Assembly: GCF_010470665.1 (NCBI RefSeq)
Contig: NZ_VOPZ01000005.1
Coordinates: forward strand, 124,001-188,000
DNA: 64,000 nucleotides
Direction: 5' to 3'
DNA from: Desulfovibrio sp. JC022
Lineage (GTDB): Bacteria; Desulfobacterota; Desulfovibrionia; Desulfovibrionales; Desulfovibrionaceae
Of the stretch, positions 34,260 to 44,496 are shown piece by piece. How positions within the stretch are numbered: position 1 is the stretch's first letter; the number at the start of each line of letters is the position of its first letter. The notes under the pieces are model-generated. The model saw nothing but the letters and a program-made list of their open reading frames with translations, did no database searches and was not told the DNA's origin. The position numbers and the translations under genes were made by a program.

Positions 34260-35897
34260 ATGGCAAACGGAAAGAAACTATTGCGATTGTCCGGTATCCT
34301 GATCGTCCTGGCCGGGGTGCTCGGCTTCCATATGGAAGCGATGAGCATGGTCGGAACCCCGCAGGAAAACGGCAACAAGCGTCCTGATCTGATTATGATC
34401 GACACTATTGCCGCTCAGGAAGAACTGGAACTGCCTGCTGTTGTGTTTCTCCATGATACACACACCAAGGCAGCGGCCGAGCAGGGCAAAGACTGTACTG
34501 CCTGCCACCAAAAAAACGAGGGAACCGTATCTTACAAGTTCAAAAGACTTGAAAACGGTACTCCTAAACAGCTCAAAGAAATTTACCACAACGGTTGTAT
34601 CAGCTGTCATGCTGCCGACGCCAAGGCCGGAAAGAAAACCGGACCTCAAGTTGGTGAATGCCGCAGCTGTCACGTTGCCGAACCTGAAATCAAGGCTGAG
34701 CGTGCTCCCGCAGGTATGGAAAATATTCTCCACTACCGCCACTGGGATTCCAAGCTCATCGCCAAGGATGCAGGCCAGGACACCAACTGTGGAAGCTGTC
34801 ACCACGTATACAACAATCTCGACAAGAAGCTTGAATACGTGAAAGGACAGGAAGAAAACTGTAGCGTATGCCACACTGTCAAGCCTACAGGCGCGGTAAA
34901 ACTGGCTACCACTGAAGCCTACCACGGCCAGTGTGTGAGCTGTCACCTTGAAATGAAGACTGCAAAAGCGGAAAAAACCGGCCCTGTCGACTGTGCCGGC
35001 TGCCACGGCGAAACGCAGGCTGCTAAAATCAAGACTGACGACGCTGCTGTTTTGAAAAAAATGGGTGGAAAACTGCCCCGCCTCCCCAGAAGTCAACCCG
35101 ACGCTGTACTGCTCACCGCCCCGGTGCAGGATAACGTTGCTGTAAAAGCAACCATGGCTGCTGTAGCTTTCAACCATAAGGCCCACGAAGGTTACACTGA
35201 ATCTTGCAGCTCCTGCCACCACGAAACCATGAACAAGTCATGCTCCTCTTGTCACACTGTTCGCGGTTCCGAAGACGGCGGTTTTGTCACTCTCGACAAG
35301 GCTATGCACAAGGCTGACAGCACCAGATCCTGTATGGGTTGTCATGCTGTAAAGCAGAAAGATCCTAAATGTGCAGGCTGTCACGAACTCATGCCCAAGA
35401 ATGTAATCAAGTCCGAGGAGACCTGTGCGGTCTGCCATAACGGACCCGCTTCCACCTCCAGCGAACCTGTCAAGATGGAAACCTCCGCCAAGGCTGCCAT
35501 TGCATCAAAGCTGATCATGAAGCGTCCCGAGTCTCCGACTCTGATTACGGAAAAGGATATTCCTGAATTCGTGACCATCAACGTCCTTGAAAATGAATAC
35601 AAAGCCAGCAAACTGCCCCACCGCAAAATCATCATGAGCATGGTTGACGGCATGAAAGGCGACGCAATGGCTAACGCTTTCCACAGCACACCCCTTAGCG
35701 TGTGCGGAAGCTGCCACCACAACAGCCCCGCAAGCGCGACTCCTCCGAGCTGCGCAAGCTGTCACGGCGGTAAAATTCAGGACGAACGTCCGGCCCTCAA
35801 GGCTGCTTACCACGTTCAGTGCATGACCTGTCATGACGCCATGAACATCAAGAAGCCTGCTTCCACTGACTGCACCGCATGTCACGCGAAGAAATAG
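34260..35897 (+). CDS. hmcA: High-molecular-weight cytochrome c, 16 haems (HmcA)
   Basis: 545 residues. A signal peptide (LLRLSGILIVLAGVLGFHMEA) directs export to the periplasm. I count sixteen CXXCH haem motifs, from CTACH near residue 81 to CTACH near the C-terminus. That is the number known for HmcA of Desulfovibrio. It moves electrons between periplasmic hydrogenases or small cytochromes and the membrane Hmc complex encoded next. The clusters of motifs with extra His (CGSCHH, CSSCHH) suit bis-His ligation. GAGGGGA precedes the ATG by about 9 bases. First gene of the hmc operon; a gap of 29 bp leads to hmcB. Confidence 0.97.
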   Translation: MANGKKLLRLSGILIVLAGVLGFHMEAMSMVGTPQENGNKRPDLIMIDTIAAQEELELPAVVFLHDTHTKAAAEQGKDCTACHQKNEGTVSYKFKRLENGTPKQLKEIYHNGCISCHAADAKAGKKTGPQVGECRSCHVAEPEIKAERAPAGMENILHYRHWDSKLIAKDAGQDTNCGSCHHVYNNLDKKLEYVKGQEENCSVCHTVKPTGAVKLATTEAYHGQCVSCHLEMKTAKAEKTGPVDCAGCHGETQAAKIKTDDAAVLKKMGGKLPRLPRSQPDAVLLTAPVQDNVAVKATMAAVAFNHKAHEGYTESCSSCHHETMNKSCSSCHTVRGSEDGGFVTLDKAMHKADSTRSCMGCHAVKQKDPKCAGCHELMPKNVIKSEETCAVCHNGPASTSSEPVKMETSAKAAIASKLIMKRPESPTLITEKDIPEFVTINVLENEYKASKLPHRKIIMSMVDGMKGDAMANAFHSTPLSVCGSCHHNSPASATPPSCASCHGGKIQDERPALKAAYHVQCMTCHDAMNIKKPASTDCTACHAKK

Positions 35898-35926
35898 TAA
35901 CGGATAGCCTGAAGGAGAACAGATAA

Positions 35927-36988
35927 ATGTTACGCAGAACATTCCTCGGAATGCTGGGCGCAACCTGCGTGGGAGCTTCCCTCCCCGCAGGAGCTGAGGC
36001 CGCAGGCAAGGAGTTCAAAGGTTATCCCGGAAGCAAGGGTGTACTCTTTGACGCTACCCGCTGCATCGGCTGCCGCAAATGTGAAGCCGCCTGCAACAAG
36101 GTCAACAAACTTCCCGCACCGGAGAAGAGCTTTGATGACCTCGCCGTGCTGGACACTAAACGCAGAACTGATGCCAAGACCCACACCGTGGTCAACAAGT
36201 ACGGTACTCCGGAACATCCCGTATTCCGCAAGTCCCAGTGCAACCACTGTCTTGAGCCGGCCTGTGCGTCCGCATGCTTCGTAAAAGCATTCAAAAAACT
36301 GCCCAATGGCGCAGTTGTTTATGATGAGTCGGTCTGTGTGGGCTGCCGCTACTGCATGGTAGCCTGCCCCTTTGAAATTCCGACTTACGAATATGATGAA
36401 CCCCTGACCCCGCGGGTTATGAAGTGCGACATGTGCGCCCCCCGTCAGGCCAAGGGCCAGCTCCCCGGCTGTGTTGCCGAGTGCCCCAAAGAAGCACTCG
36501 TCTTCGGCACAAGGGATGAGCTGATCAAAATCGCCCGTGAGCGCATCCGCCGCAATCCTGACCGTTACGTTGACCATCTTTACGGTGAAGACGAAATGGG
36601 CGGAACCAGCTGGTTGTACCTCTCCGGTGTGCCCTTCAATGAAATCGGCATGCGCGAAGACCTCGGCACCAAATCCGCTCCTGAACTCACTGCCGGCGCG
36701 CTGGCGGCGGTTCCCATGGTTGCGGGTCTCTGGCCTGTACTTCTCGGCGGCATCTACGCAGTAAGCAAACGCAACAGCAAGGTTGCGGATGAAGAACGCA
36801 AAGAAGCTGTTGAAAATGCAATTGCCAAGGCAAGCGCAGAAGCAGAAAAGACCCTCTCCGAAGCTCTTGAAAAGGCCGATGTTGCCAACAAGCGCCAGAT
36901 CGAAGTTGAGGTCAAAAAAGCCGTGGAAGAAGCCCTGAAGCCTGCAGAGGAAGAAGAGGCTGAAAACAGCGAGAAGGAGGAATCATAA
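35927..36988 (+). CDS. hmcB: Hmc complex iron-sulfur subunit (HmcB)
   Basis: 353 residues. A Tat-type signal ([20 protein letters not shown]) suggests export of a folded protein. Four ferredoxin-type Cys groups are visible: [37 protein letters not shown] and [21 protein letters not shown], enough for up to four [4Fe-4S] clusters. A membrane helix (about 270-290, [17 protein letters not shown]) and a highly charged helical tail rich in Lys/Glu/Ala (about 292-353) end the protein. It passes electrons between HmcA and the NrfD-like HmcC. The stop codon directly abuts the hmcC start. Confidence 0.95.
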   Translation: MLRRTFLGMLGATCVGASLPAGAEAAGKEFKGYPGSKGVLFDATRCIGCRKCEAACNKVNKLPAPEKSFDDLAVLDTKRRTDAKTHTVVNKYGTPEHPVFRKSQCNHCLEPACASACFVKAFKKLPNGAVVYDESVCVGCRYCMVACPFEIPTYEYDEPLTPRVMKCDMCAPRQAKGQLPGCVAECPKEALVFGTRDELIKIARERIRRNPDRYVDHLYGEDEMGGTSWLYLSGVPFNEIGMREDLGTKSAPELTAGALAAVPMVAGLWPVLLGGIYAVSKRNSKVADEERKEAVENAIAKASAEAEKTLSEALEKADVANKRQIEVEVKKAVEEALKPAEEEEAENSEKEES

Positions 36989-38161
36989 ATGTCCACTCCC
37001 GCGAACAACGGCCCTAAATCGGCCTTCAATACCTTCAATCTGGTGGCAGGTGCCATCCTCCTCGTAGGTCTGGTACTCACCGTACTCAGATTTACTCAGG
37101 GGATCGGTCCCGTGACCAACCTTGATGACAACAACCCGTGGGGAATCTGGATCGGATTCGACCTGCTCTGCGGTGTTGCTCTTGCAGCCGGCGGATACAC
37201 AACCTCCGCAGCCTGCTATATCTTCGGGCTCAAGCGTTTTCACTCCGCTGTACGTCCGGCAATCCTGACCGCCTTCCTCGGCTACGCGCTGGTTGTATTC
37301 GCATTGCAGTACGACCTCGGCCGCCCCTGGAGGCTCCCGTACCCCATCTTCGTTTCTCAGGGAACAACCTCCCTGCTCTTCGAAGTTGGTCTGTGCGTTA
37401 TGCTCTACCTGACAGTGCTCTTCGTTGAGTTCACTCCGGCCATGTTCGAATGGCTGGGCTGGAAGAAAATCCGCAAAGTGGTCATGAAACTGACCCTCGT
37501 GCTGACCATCTTCGGCGTAGTGCTCTCCACCCTGCACCAGTCCTCTCTGGGCGCGTTGTACACCATCGCACCGTCGAAACTGCATCCGCTCTGGTATTCA
37601 CCCTACATGCCGCTCTACTTCTTTGTTTCAAGTATTGCCGCAGGTATGTCCATGGTCATCTTCGAGGGCTCCATGTCCCACAAGAAGCTGCACCGCATGA
37701 TGGACGAAGAATACCTCAAGCACCACGACGGCGTGGTCTTCGGATTCGGTAAGGCTGCAGCTCTTGTTCTCTTCGGCTACTTCTTCATCAAAGTGATGGG
37801 TGTGGCTTACGATAACAACTGGCACTACCTGACTTCAGGATACGGCCTGCTGTTCCTGACCGAGATCCTCGGTTTCGTGGCCCTGCCCTGCTTCCTCTAT
37901 GGTGTGGGTGTTCGTGACAGAAACCTCGGCCTGATCAAGAAAGCATCGATCATCACCGTGCTCGGTATTGTCTTCAACAGGTTCAACGTTTCCATGGTGG
38001 CGTTCAACTACCACCTGCCCGCGTCTGAAAGGTACTTCCCCAGCATGATTGAAATCGGAATCTCCGTATTCATCGTCACCCTCGGTGTTGTGATCTTCCG
38101 TTTCATCACTACCCGGATGCCCATCTTTTTCGAGCATCCCGACTACAAGGGCGACCACTAG
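36989..38161 (+). CDS. hmcC: Hmc complex NrfD-like membrane subunit (HmcC)
   Basis: 390 residues with about ten hydrophobic helices in the NrfD/PsrC fold. Conserved-looking segments include NPWGIWIGFDLLCGVALAAGGY and VVLSTLHQSSLGALY. This is the integral membrane part of the Hmc complex, expected to interact with menaquinol or to relay electrons across the membrane. The ATG follows the hmcB stop with no gap, with AAGGAGGAATC inside hmcB as ribosome binding site. Confidence 0.95.
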   Translation: MSTPANNGPKSAFNTFNLVAGAILLVGLVLTVLRFTQGIGPVTNLDDNNPWGIWIGFDLLCGVALAAGGYTTSAACYIFGLKRFHSAVRPAILTAFLGYALVVFALQYDLGRPWRLPYPIFVSQGTTSLLFEVGLCVMLYLTVLFVEFTPAMFEWLGWKKIRKVVMKLTLVLTIFGVVLSTLHQSSLGALYTIAPSKLHPLWYSPYMPLYFFVSSIAAGMSMVIFEGSMSHKKLHRMMDEEYLKHHDGVVFGFGKAAALVLFGYFFIKVMGVAYDNNWHYLTSGYGLLFLTEILGFVALPCFLYGVGVRDRNLGLIKKASIITVLGIVFNRFNVSMVAFNYHLPASERYFPSMIEIGISVFIVTLGVVIFRFITTRMPIFFEHPDYKGDH

Positions 38162-38187
38162 GTCTGCCCCGCATAGGAGAAAGTAAA

Positions 38188-38349
38188 ATGGAAGCACATA
38201 ACCTTCAGGAATATTACACATTCACCAAAGGTATCATGTACCTCTTGATGGGTGGAGCACTGGTTGGAGTGACCCTGTTCTGGCAGTTCCTCATGGGTGG
38301 AAAAGCCTACCGTGATGAAAACAAAAAGAACTACGGCGACCACCATTAA
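38188..38349 (+). CDS. hmcD: Hmc complex small membrane subunit (HmcD)
   Basis: A 53-residue protein. The start at 38188 has AGGAGA 9 bases upstream. One membrane helix (about 15-34: GIMYLLMGGALVGVTLFWQF) is followed by a charged cytoplasmic tail ending NYGDHH. Its position between hmcC and hmcE and its size match the small HmcD of D. vulgaris. The role in the complex is unknown; a structural or assembly role is likely. Confidence 0.88.
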   Translation: MEAHNLQEYYTFTKGIMYLLMGGALVGVTLFWQFLMGGKAYRDENKKNYGDHH

Positions 38350-38371
38350 GCGCTAGACGAGGAGAAACAAA

Positions 38372-39049
38372 ATGTACGAACTTCTGACCGGGCCTTTGCT
38401 CTGGCTGGTTTTTGCAATCAGCTTCGGCGGCCTGCTGGTACGCGTAGTGCTCTACTTCAAGGGCCTGAGCCAACAGCTCGACCGCGTGGCATATAAAGCC
38501 CATCTGTCCTACGGACTTAAAGGTGCGTTCAATTCAATAATCAGCTGGCTCAACCCTGTGGGCGCACGCGCATGGAGAAAAAAGCCCGGCTATACCTTTA
38601 TATTCTTTGCATTCCACATCGGACTGCTCGCAACCCCCATCTTCCTTGCAGCACACAACATTATGTTGCAGGAAAATCTGGGTTTCAGCCTGCCGCAGAT
38701 GCCCGCGTTCTTCGCGGATCTGCTCTCATGGACTGTAATTGTGGCCTGTGTTGCAATCATCCTGCGCCGCATTGCACTCCCGGAAGTAAGAATCCTCACC
38801 ACAGCATATGACTATCTGCTGCTGGTGATCACCGTAGCTCCCTTTGTAACCGGCCTCATCGCCCGTTACCAGATGGGTGACTACCAGTTCTGGCTGCTGG
38901 CCCACATCATAACTGGAGAAATCTGGTTGCTGTGCCTGCCTTTCACCAAACTCAGCCACTGCGTGCTCTTCTTCTGTTCCCGTGCTCAGCTCGGAATGGA
39001 TTACGGCATCAAACGCGGCGGCCTGAAAGGCTCCACCTTCTCCTGGTAA
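38372..39049 (+). CDS. hmcE: Hmc complex NarI-like membrane subunit (HmcE)
   Basis: 225 residues with about five membrane helices. Histidines in pairs of helices ([40 protein letters not shown]) are candidate haem b ligands, as in the gamma subunit of nitrate reductase and DsrM-type proteins. It likely carries electrons across the membrane to the HdrD-like HmcF on the cytoplasmic side. GAGGAGA precedes the ATG. Confidence 0.93.
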   Translation: MYELLTGPLLWLVFAISFGGLLVRVVLYFKGLSQQLDRVAYKAHLSYGLKGAFNSIISWLNPVGARAWRKKPGYTFIFFAFHIGLLATPIFLAAHNIMLQENLGFSLPQMPAFFADLLSWTVIVACVAIILRRIALPEVRILTTAYDYLLLVITVAPFVTGLIARYQMGDYQFWLLAHIITGEIWLLCLPFTKLSHCVLFFCSRAQLGMDYGIKRGGLKGSTFSW

Positions 39050-39081
39050 CAGGAAACAACACAGCCAACAGGAGAAAGAAA

Positions 39082-40470
39082 ATGCCTCAAGGTGAACTTT
39101 GTAACAGACAGCCGATTGTAACTGATGAGCAGCTCAAGCTGACTCTCTCAGATAAGAGCGGCAAGAAATATTACGCTGAAATGCTAGAGCTGGATGTGGA
39201 TACCAATGCTTTGTGGGCCACTATCCAGAAAACCATGAAGGCCAGACTCAAAACCTGGCTCGAAATCTGTGCCCATTGCGGCATGTGTGCGGACAGCTGT
39301 TTCCTCTATCAGGTTAACGACTGTGTGCCCGAGCAGGTTCCTTCATATAAGATCCAGTCCACCCTCGGACATATCGTCAAGAAGAAAGGACAGGTGGACA
39401 ACGAGTTCATGCGTCATTGCATGAAAGTCGCTTGGTCCCAGTGCACCTGCTGTAACCGCTGCGGCATGTACTGCCCGCACGGCATCGACATGGGTGTAAT
39501 GTTCTCCTACCTGCGCGGACTCCTTTACTCTCAGGGCTTTGTACCCTGGGAACTGAAGATCGGTTCCGGTATGCACCGCGTATACCGCGCTCAGATGGAC
39601 GTAACCACCGAGGACTGGGTTGAAACATGTGAATGGATGGCTGAAGAGACCGAGGAAGAATGGCCAGGTCTGACCATCCCGGTTGATAAGCAAGATGCTG
39701 AAATCATGTACACTTGTAACGCCCGTGAACCCAAGCACTACCCGGAAGATCTCGCTGAAGCAGCGGTACTCTTTCATGTGGCAGGAACAAACTGGACCGT
39801 GCCTTCCGAAGGCTGGGAACAGACCTCTCTGTCCATGTTCGCCGGTGACTGGGAATGCTGCAAGGACAATGTTAACCACGTATACGACGCCATTGAGCGA
39901 CTCAACCCGGCCCGGGTAACCGGAACCGAGTGTGGTCACGCCCACCGCGCCACCGTCATCGAAGGCCCCTACTGGGCCGGACGTGAAGACGGACTGCCGC
40001 CCAAGCCTTACATTCACTACGTTGAATGGCTGGCTGAAGCACTGCGCGAAGGCAAGCTCAAAATTGACCCCGCAAAACGCATCAAAGAGCCTGTAACTCT
40101 TCAGGACTCTTGCAACTACGTGCGTAACCAGGGTCTCAAGGATGTAACCCGCGAAATCATCAGCTATATTGTTGAGCCGGGCTACTTCGTTGAAATGGCA
40201 CCCAACAAGGAACACAACTACTGCTGCGGCGGCGGTGGCGGATTCAACGGAATCGGCATGTACCGTGAGCAGCGTAACGTGGCCCTGCGCAAGAAGATGG
40301 ACCAGATCCTCGATACCGGTTGTAAACTGGTCATCGCGCCCTGCCATAACTGCTGGGACGCCATCCGTGACCTTGAAGAGGAATACGAAATCGGCATCCG
40401 CTGGTCTTTCCTCAAGCCTCTGATTATCGGTATGCTCGATATTCCTGAAGGCATGCGTGTCGAATGGTAG
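39082..40470 (+). CDS. hmcF: Hmc complex HdrD-like iron-sulfur subunit (HmcF)
   Basis: 462 residues from the ATG at 39082 (AGGAGAAAG upstream); a longer frame into hmcE was not used. Two ferredoxin-type Cys groups lie near the N-terminus ([23 protein letters not shown]). The C-terminal part has CCG-domain cysteines as in heterodisulfide reductase HdrD ([11 protein letters not shown] and [10 protein letters not shown]). Expected at the cytoplasmic face, where it would receive electrons from HmcE and reduce an unknown acceptor. Last structural gene of the operon; the USP gene follows after 57 bp. Confidence 0.95.
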   Translation: MPQGELCNRQPIVTDEQLKLTLSDKSGKKYYAEMLELDVDTNALWATIQKTMKARLKTWLEICAHCGMCADSCFLYQVNDCVPEQVPSYKIQSTLGHIVKKKGQVDNEFMRHCMKVAWSQCTCCNRCGMYCPHGIDMGVMFSYLRGLLYSQGFVPWELKIGSGMHRVYRAQMDVTTEDWVETCEWMAEETEEEWPGLTIPVDKQDAEIMYTCNAREPKHYPEDLAEAAVLFHVAGTNWTVPSEGWEQTSLSMFAGDWECCKDNVNHVYDAIERLNPARVTGTECGHAHRATVIEGPYWAGREDGLPPKPYIHYVEWLAEALREGKLKIDPAKRIKEPVTLQDSCNYVRNQGLKDVTREIISYIVEPGYFVEMAPNKEHNYCCGGGGGFNGIGMYREQRNVALRKKMDQILDTGCKLVIAPCHNCWDAIRDLEEEYEIGIRWSFLKPLIIGMLDIPEGMRVEW

Positions 40471-40527
40471 TAACGCCCGTCTCCTTGACTGGTGATCTGA
40501 TATTGTCCGCAACGAACGAGGTGTCAC

Positions 40528-41421
40528 ATGTTTAAGAAAATCCTTTTGGCGACCACCGGCTCCCCCGCGAGCTTCGGTGCCGCCCGCGTAGCCTTCGACA
40601 TGGCGAAACGCTACGGTTCCGAAGTAACCATCTTCCATGTTGTGGGAGTGCCTACCAAGGCATTCTCCCACGTTGTCAACGACGTGCGTACCGGCGAAGA
40701 GGTTGAGATTGACGAAGAATATCTCGCCTGGGTCGAAGAAGAACTCAAGACCACCTTTGCCAAACAGTTCGAAGGAGCTGACAACGCCAAGATCGTACTG
40801 ACAACCGGTGTACCCGCCCGCGAAATCCTTCGCGAAGCCCGCAAGGCCGACAGCGACCTCGTGGTTATGGCTGCAAGCTCCGGCGAGAATGCATCCTTCC
40901 ACAAGGGTTACCCCGGCTCCACCTTGCAGAAAGTGGCTAAAGCCGCACGCTGCCCGGTCCTTTCAGTACACCGTGAATCCGCATCCTACTGGGGCGGGTT
41001 CTCCAACATCCTTTTTGGTACCGACTTCTCCAAGCAGGCTGAGAGCGCATTTAAATTCGCTCTGTCCACAGCCCGCGAACTCGACTGCGACCTGACTATC
41101 TTCCATGCCCTGGATATCAGCGGCAAGGTTCTGGACCAGAATGAAATCGAGGAAAACCTGATCATTGCCCGCAAGCGGATCAGAGAAGCCTACGTCCCGC
41201 TCATGGGCGATTTCAAGAACTATGATATCGAAGTATGGGAAGGAACTCCCTACGTCGAGATCGTCAAGCTCGCCCGTGAAAAAAGCGTGGACCTTGTATG
41301 CCTCGCCCATCACACCAACGAACTTGATCCGGAAAGAGCACGTATCGGTTCTACTGTCGAACAGGTCATCTTAAGGGCAAACTGCCCGGTGGTCAGCGTC
41401 AGCAAGCCCGATAAAGTTTAG
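40528..41421 (+). CDS. Tandem universal stress protein (two Usp domains)
   Basis: 297 residues made of two Usp folds (about 1-148 and 153-297). Each ends in the family's Gly-Ser motif and strand: GSTLQKVAKAARCPVLSV and GSTVEQVILRANCPVVSV. The first Usp domain starts MFKKILLATTGSPAS. Such proteins bind ATP or related ligands and support survival under stress. The gene is placed between hmcF and the Rrf1-like regulator, so it is probably transcribed with hmc. GAGGTG precedes the ATG. Confidence 0.93.
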   Translation: MFKKILLATTGSPASFGAARVAFDMAKRYGSEVTIFHVVGVPTKAFSHVVNDVRTGEEVEIDEEYLAWVEEELKTTFAKQFEGADNAKIVLTTGVPAREILREARKADSDLVVMAASSGENASFHKGYPGSTLQKVAKAARCPVLSVHRESASYWGGFSNILFGTDFSKQAESAFKFALSTARELDCDLTIFHALDISGKVLDQNEIEENLIIARKRIREAYVPLMGDFKNYDIEVWEGTPYVEIVKLAREKSVDLVCLAHHTNELDPERARIGSTVEQVILRANCPVVSVSKPDKV

Positions 41422-41452
41422 GCGTAAGCATAACTGAATCGAATTGATCGGC

Positions 41453-41487
41453 ATTCCGGCAGCCGGACACCTTCAGGCTGCCGGAAT
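41453..41487 (+). promoter_or_regulatory. Hairpin between usp and the Rrf1-like gene
   Basis: A perfect 12-bp inverted repeat ATTCCGGCAGCC/GGCTGCCGGAAT with an 11-base loop and no T-run. It may mark a processing site or partial attenuator between the hmc-usp part and the regulatory genes. Confidence 0.6.
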
Positions 41488-41521
41488 AACGAAGGGGAAA
41501 GATTCAACAGGAGGAGTTATT

Positions 41522-41875
41522 ATGTCCAAGAAGATTTTAATTATAGATGACGATCAGGATATCCGCTCATATTTGGGCGATCTTTTCGGCGATAACGGTT
41601 ATGAAACTGTTATGGCTGAAGATGGAGCAGTTGCAATGGAAGTTGCTGAAAACGAAAAGCCTGATCTGATTACCCTTGATCTTGAAATGCCGGGCGAGTG
41701 GGGGCCAAGATTTTACCGCAAGCTTTCTCAGAGTGAAGAGCTCAAGAGAACTCCGGTAATTGTTATCAGCGGCCTTCAGGCTAACAAGTACGCAATTCCC
41801 AAGGCAATAGCCACACTGACAAAGCCCTTCGATGCCGAAGAGCTGCTCAGGATTGTGAAAGACACAATCGGCTAA
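41522..41875 (+). CDS. rrf1: Single-domain response regulator (Rrf1-like), copy 1
   Basis: 117 residues from the ATG with AGGAGG upstream, a receiver domain with no output domain. Acidic residues in IIDDDQD, the phospho-Asp in ITLDLEMPGEWG and the Lys in LTKPFDAEE are present. In D. vulgaris a similar gene (rrf1) lies in the hmc operon. It is closely similar to the next receiver (LITLDLEMP.EWGPRFYR shared), so the two are tandem duplicates. It probably relays a phosphate to or from the nearby kinases. Confidence 0.88.
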   Translation: MSKKILIIDDDQDIRSYLGDLFGDNGYETVMAEDGAVAMEVAENEKPDLITLDLEMPGEWGPRFYRKLSQSEELKRTPVIVISGLQANKYAIPKAIATLTKPFDAEELLRIVKDTIG

Positions 41876-41887
41876 AGGGAATCCATA

Positions 41888-41930
41888 TCGGGGCCGGTCA
41901 GCGGGTAATCGCTGGCCGGCCGATTTTTTA
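41888..41930 (+). terminator. Terminator after rrf1-like gene
   Basis: A stem GGCCGGTCAGCG/CGCTGGCCGGCC (one G-T pair) is followed by ATTTTTTAA. It would separate, at least partly, the genes at 42015 onward from the hmc transcript. Confidence 0.88.
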
Positions 41931-42014
41931 ACTTGAAAGAGTGCGGAAGTACGGTGTAGGCTTTTCTCCATGGGAACTTCATAACTCCCTAAAATAGCTA
42001 CATAGGTGACAAGC

Positions 42015-42386
42015 ATGCCCAAAAAAATAATGGTAGTGGATGATGACCCGTACATTGTGGACTACCTCGTAAACGTATTCGAGGATCACGGATACCTTAC
42101 CTGCCGCGCTTCAGACGGACTTTCTGCCTATGATGTTGCCATAGCGGAAAATCCCGACCTGATCACGCTTGATCTGGAAATGCCCAATGAATGGGGGCCG
42201 CGATTTTACCGCAGGTTGACTCTGGAAGAGCAGTTTTCTGAAATTCCGGTAATTGTTATCAGCGGACTTCCCGGTATTCATATGGCTATCAAGCGTGCGG
42301 TCGCCACGATCAAAAAGCCTTTTGACCCTACTGAAGTCATTGAAATTGTGCGAAAAGCACTTGGTGAAACCGACGGAGACGACTAG
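42015..42386 (+). CDS. Single-domain response regulator (Rrf1-like), copy 2
   Basis: 123 residues, receiver domain only. It has VVDDDPY, ITLDLEMPNEWG (phospho-Asp) and the Lys in IKKPFDPTE. It shares long stretches with the receiver at 41522. AGGTGA lies 5 bases before the ATG; a GTG 9 bases upstream is the longer option. It is followed after 58 bp by a receiver-kinase hybrid, its most likely phosphorylation partner. Confidence 0.9.
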   Translation: MPKKIMVVDDDPYIVDYLVNVFEDHGYLTCRASDGLSAYDVAIAENPDLITLDLEMPNEWGPRFYRRLTLEEQFSEIPVIVISGLPGIHMAIKRAVATIKKPFDPTEVIEIVRKALGETDGDD

Positions 42387-42444
42387 GTCCCCGCGACATG
42401 ACTCTGATCCGGTCAGAGCTGCCCTGCGCTTCCTGAGGTGTGCG

Positions 42445-44394
42445 ATGAGTAAAAATAAGTTGCTGCTGGTTGATGATGAGGAAGGTATCCGCCGTTTTCT
42501 GGGACTTACCCTCATGGATCTGGGTTATGAAGTGGAGACCGCCGAAAACGGTGAGACCGCATTAAAACTTATCGAAAAAACTGCTCCGGCTGTTATCCTT
42601 ACTGATATCAAAATGCCGCGCATGGACGGAATAGAACTGCTCAAAGCCGTAAAATCCGATTATCCGCACATTGAAGTGATCATGCTCACCGGACACGGCG
42701 ACCTTGATCTCGCCATTGAATCCCTCAAATCCGATGCTGCTGATTTCATCACCAAGCCCATTGATGATGAAGTGCTTGAAATTTCCCTGAGCAGGGTCAT
42801 GGAAAAAATCCAGCTCAAAGATCAGGTCCGCGAGTACACCGAGAACCTTGAGCGTCTGGTGGAAGAGAAGACCCAGCGAATCATTGCACTCGAACGCCAG
42901 AACGCTGCCTGTCAGGTTGTGGAAGGATTGAGTGAAGCACTTTCCAGCGCGGCCCACGAGGTTGAGACCGGAAGCGGACTCTTCAACGAACTGCCCTGCC
43001 TTGTTTCCATCCACAATCGCTATCTGGAAATTGTCGCTGCCAACGAACTGCTTAAAGACCGCCTAGGTGAAGTGGTCGGCATGAACAGTTTTGATATTTA
43101 CTCTGACCGTGAATCCGCAGGCAATGCCTGCCCGGTTCAGCTTACTTTCAAAACCGGCAAAGGGCAGCGCAGCAAGGAAACGTTCATCGGCAAAGAGGGC
43201 GAAGAAATACCGGTGACTGTTTACACCGCCCCCATTCCCAACAAAGACGGCGACATTGAACTGGTCCTCGACATCTCCGTGGATATGACCGAACTCAAAC
43301 GCCTCAATGATGAACTGCTTGAAACCCAGTATAAATTTCAACGTCTCTTCGACGAAGCTCCCTGTTATATTTCCGTCCAGAACCCGGACTACACCATTGC
43401 CGAGGTCAACCGCCGTTTCAAGGAAGATTTTGCCGAACCTTTAGGTGCCACCTGCTACTCTTCATACAAACATCGCGATAATCCTTGCGATGAATGCCCC
43501 GTACAACGCACTTTCAAAGACGGGGAAACCCACCAGACCGAAACTGTGGTCACCACCAGAAACGGTGAGCAGAAAAACATGCTGGTCTGGTCCGCCCCCA
43601 TCCGCAATGCCTACGGCGAGATCAAACAAGTAATGGAGATGTCCACTGACATTACAGAAATCCGCCGCTTACAGGACCACCTGACCTCGCTGGGATTCAT
43701 GCTCGGCTCCATGTCTCATGGGGTTAAAGGAATGCTAACCGCTCTTGACGGGGGTATCTACCGCCTTGAGTCCGGCCTGCGTAAAAATGATCAGGAACGG
43801 GTAACCGAGGCCGCAGCAGTGCTGAAGAATGTTGTGGGCCGGGTCAAAAAAATGGTGCTGGACATCCTTTACTATGCCAAATCCCGTGAAATAGAAGTAG
43901 AATCCGTACCGGCAGGACATTTTTTACAGGACACAGCCGCGCTGATAGTTCCCAAAGCTGTCGCAGCCGATGTGGAGTATGAAATCGACATTCCTGAAGA
44001 AATGGGAGATATAGAAATCGACCCCAGCTCCATGTCTGCTGCCATAGTCAATTTTCTTGAAAACGGAGTGGATGCCTGCGAACCGAAACTTCCGGGCAAA
44101 GACTACCGGATCAGCATCAACGGGCGCGATCTCGGTGACAAAATAGAATTGACCATCAGCGACAACGGTGCCGGAATGGACCGGGAGACAAAGGAAAAAA
44201 TATTTACCCTCTTTTTCTCCTCAAAAGGAAAACGGGGAACAGGAATAGGTCTCTTCATTTCCAACCAGACCATAGAACAGCACGGCGGCAGCATTACAGT
44301 TGAATCCGAACCAAAACAAGGCACAACCTTCACTATCCATTTGCCACGCAAAGCCGAGCGCAAGAAACAACCTCCGGCCTGCCCCTGTGCATAG
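42445..44394 (+). CDS. Hybrid sensor kinase: receiver, two PAS, HisKA, HATPase
   Basis: 649 residues from ATG 42445 (GAGGTG upstream). An N-terminal receiver (about 1-120; LTDIKMPRMDG with phospho-Asp) is followed by a coiled-coil linker (ENLERLVEEKTQRIIALERQ) and two PAS domains. Both PAS domains have Cys-Pro-Val motifs (NACPVQLTF; CDECPVQRTF). The phosphoacceptor region has SMSHGVKGMLTAL, and the ATP-binding domain has N-box VNFLENGVDACE, G1 DNGAGMDRE and G2 GTGIGLFISNQ. No membrane segment, so cytoplasmic. It may adjust hmc or redox gene expression together with the receivers upstream and Rrf2 downstream. Confidence 0.93.
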   Translation: MSKNKLLLVDDEEGIRRFLGLTLMDLGYEVETAENGETALKLIEKTAPAVILTDIKMPRMDGIELLKAVKSDYPHIEVIMLTGHGDLDLAIESLKSDAADFITKPIDDEVLEISLSRVMEKIQLKDQVREYTENLERLVEEKTQRIIALERQNAACQVVEGLSEALSSAAHEVETGSGLFNELPCLVSIHNRYLEIVAANELLKDRLGEVVGMNSFDIYSDRESAGNACPVQLTFKTGKGQRSKETFIGKEGEEIPVTVYTAPIPNKDGDIELVLDISVDMTELKRLNDELLETQYKFQRLFDEAPCYISVQNPDYTIAEVNRRFKEDFAEPLGATCYSSYKHRDNPCDECPVQRTFKDGETHQTETVVTTRNGEQKNMLVWSAPIRNAYGEIKQVMEMSTDITEIRRLQDHLTSLGFMLGSMSHGVKGMLTALDGGIYRLESGLRKNDQERVTEAAAVLKNVVGRVKKMVLDILYYAKSREIEVESVPAGHFLQDTAALIVPKAVAADVEYEIDIPEEMGDIEIDPSSMSAAIVNFLENGVDACEPKLPGKDYRISINGRDLGDKIELTISDNGAGMDRETKEKIFTLFFSSKGKRGTGIGLFISNQTIEQHGGSITVESEPKQGTTFTIHLPRKAERKKQPPACPCA

Positions 44395-44470
44395 CACGCA
44401 GCAGACCCCGGCTTTCAATCTTGTCTGCATCCTGTTATAAGAACGGAATAACCTATAGGATATTCTAATA

Positions 44471-44494
44471 ATTTTAACTAAATACGATTAAAAT
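44471..44494. promoter_or_regulatory. Inverted repeat directly before rrf2
   Basis: A perfect 7-bp arm pair ATTTTAA/TTAAAAT with a 10-bp spacer, ending 2 bases before the ATG. It occupies the translation start region and could be an autoregulatory site, although AT-rich repeats arise easily by chance. Confidence 0.35.
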
Positions 44495-44496
44495 TC

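Noticed and set aside
34278-35222. A long open frame opposite hmcA
   Set aside because: The sense strand encodes sixteen haem motifs; the reverse frame only mirrors them.
39343-40902. A 519-codon open frame opposite hmcF and the start of the stress-protein gene
   Set aside because: It spans two well-supported genes in the other direction and has no recognisable domain.
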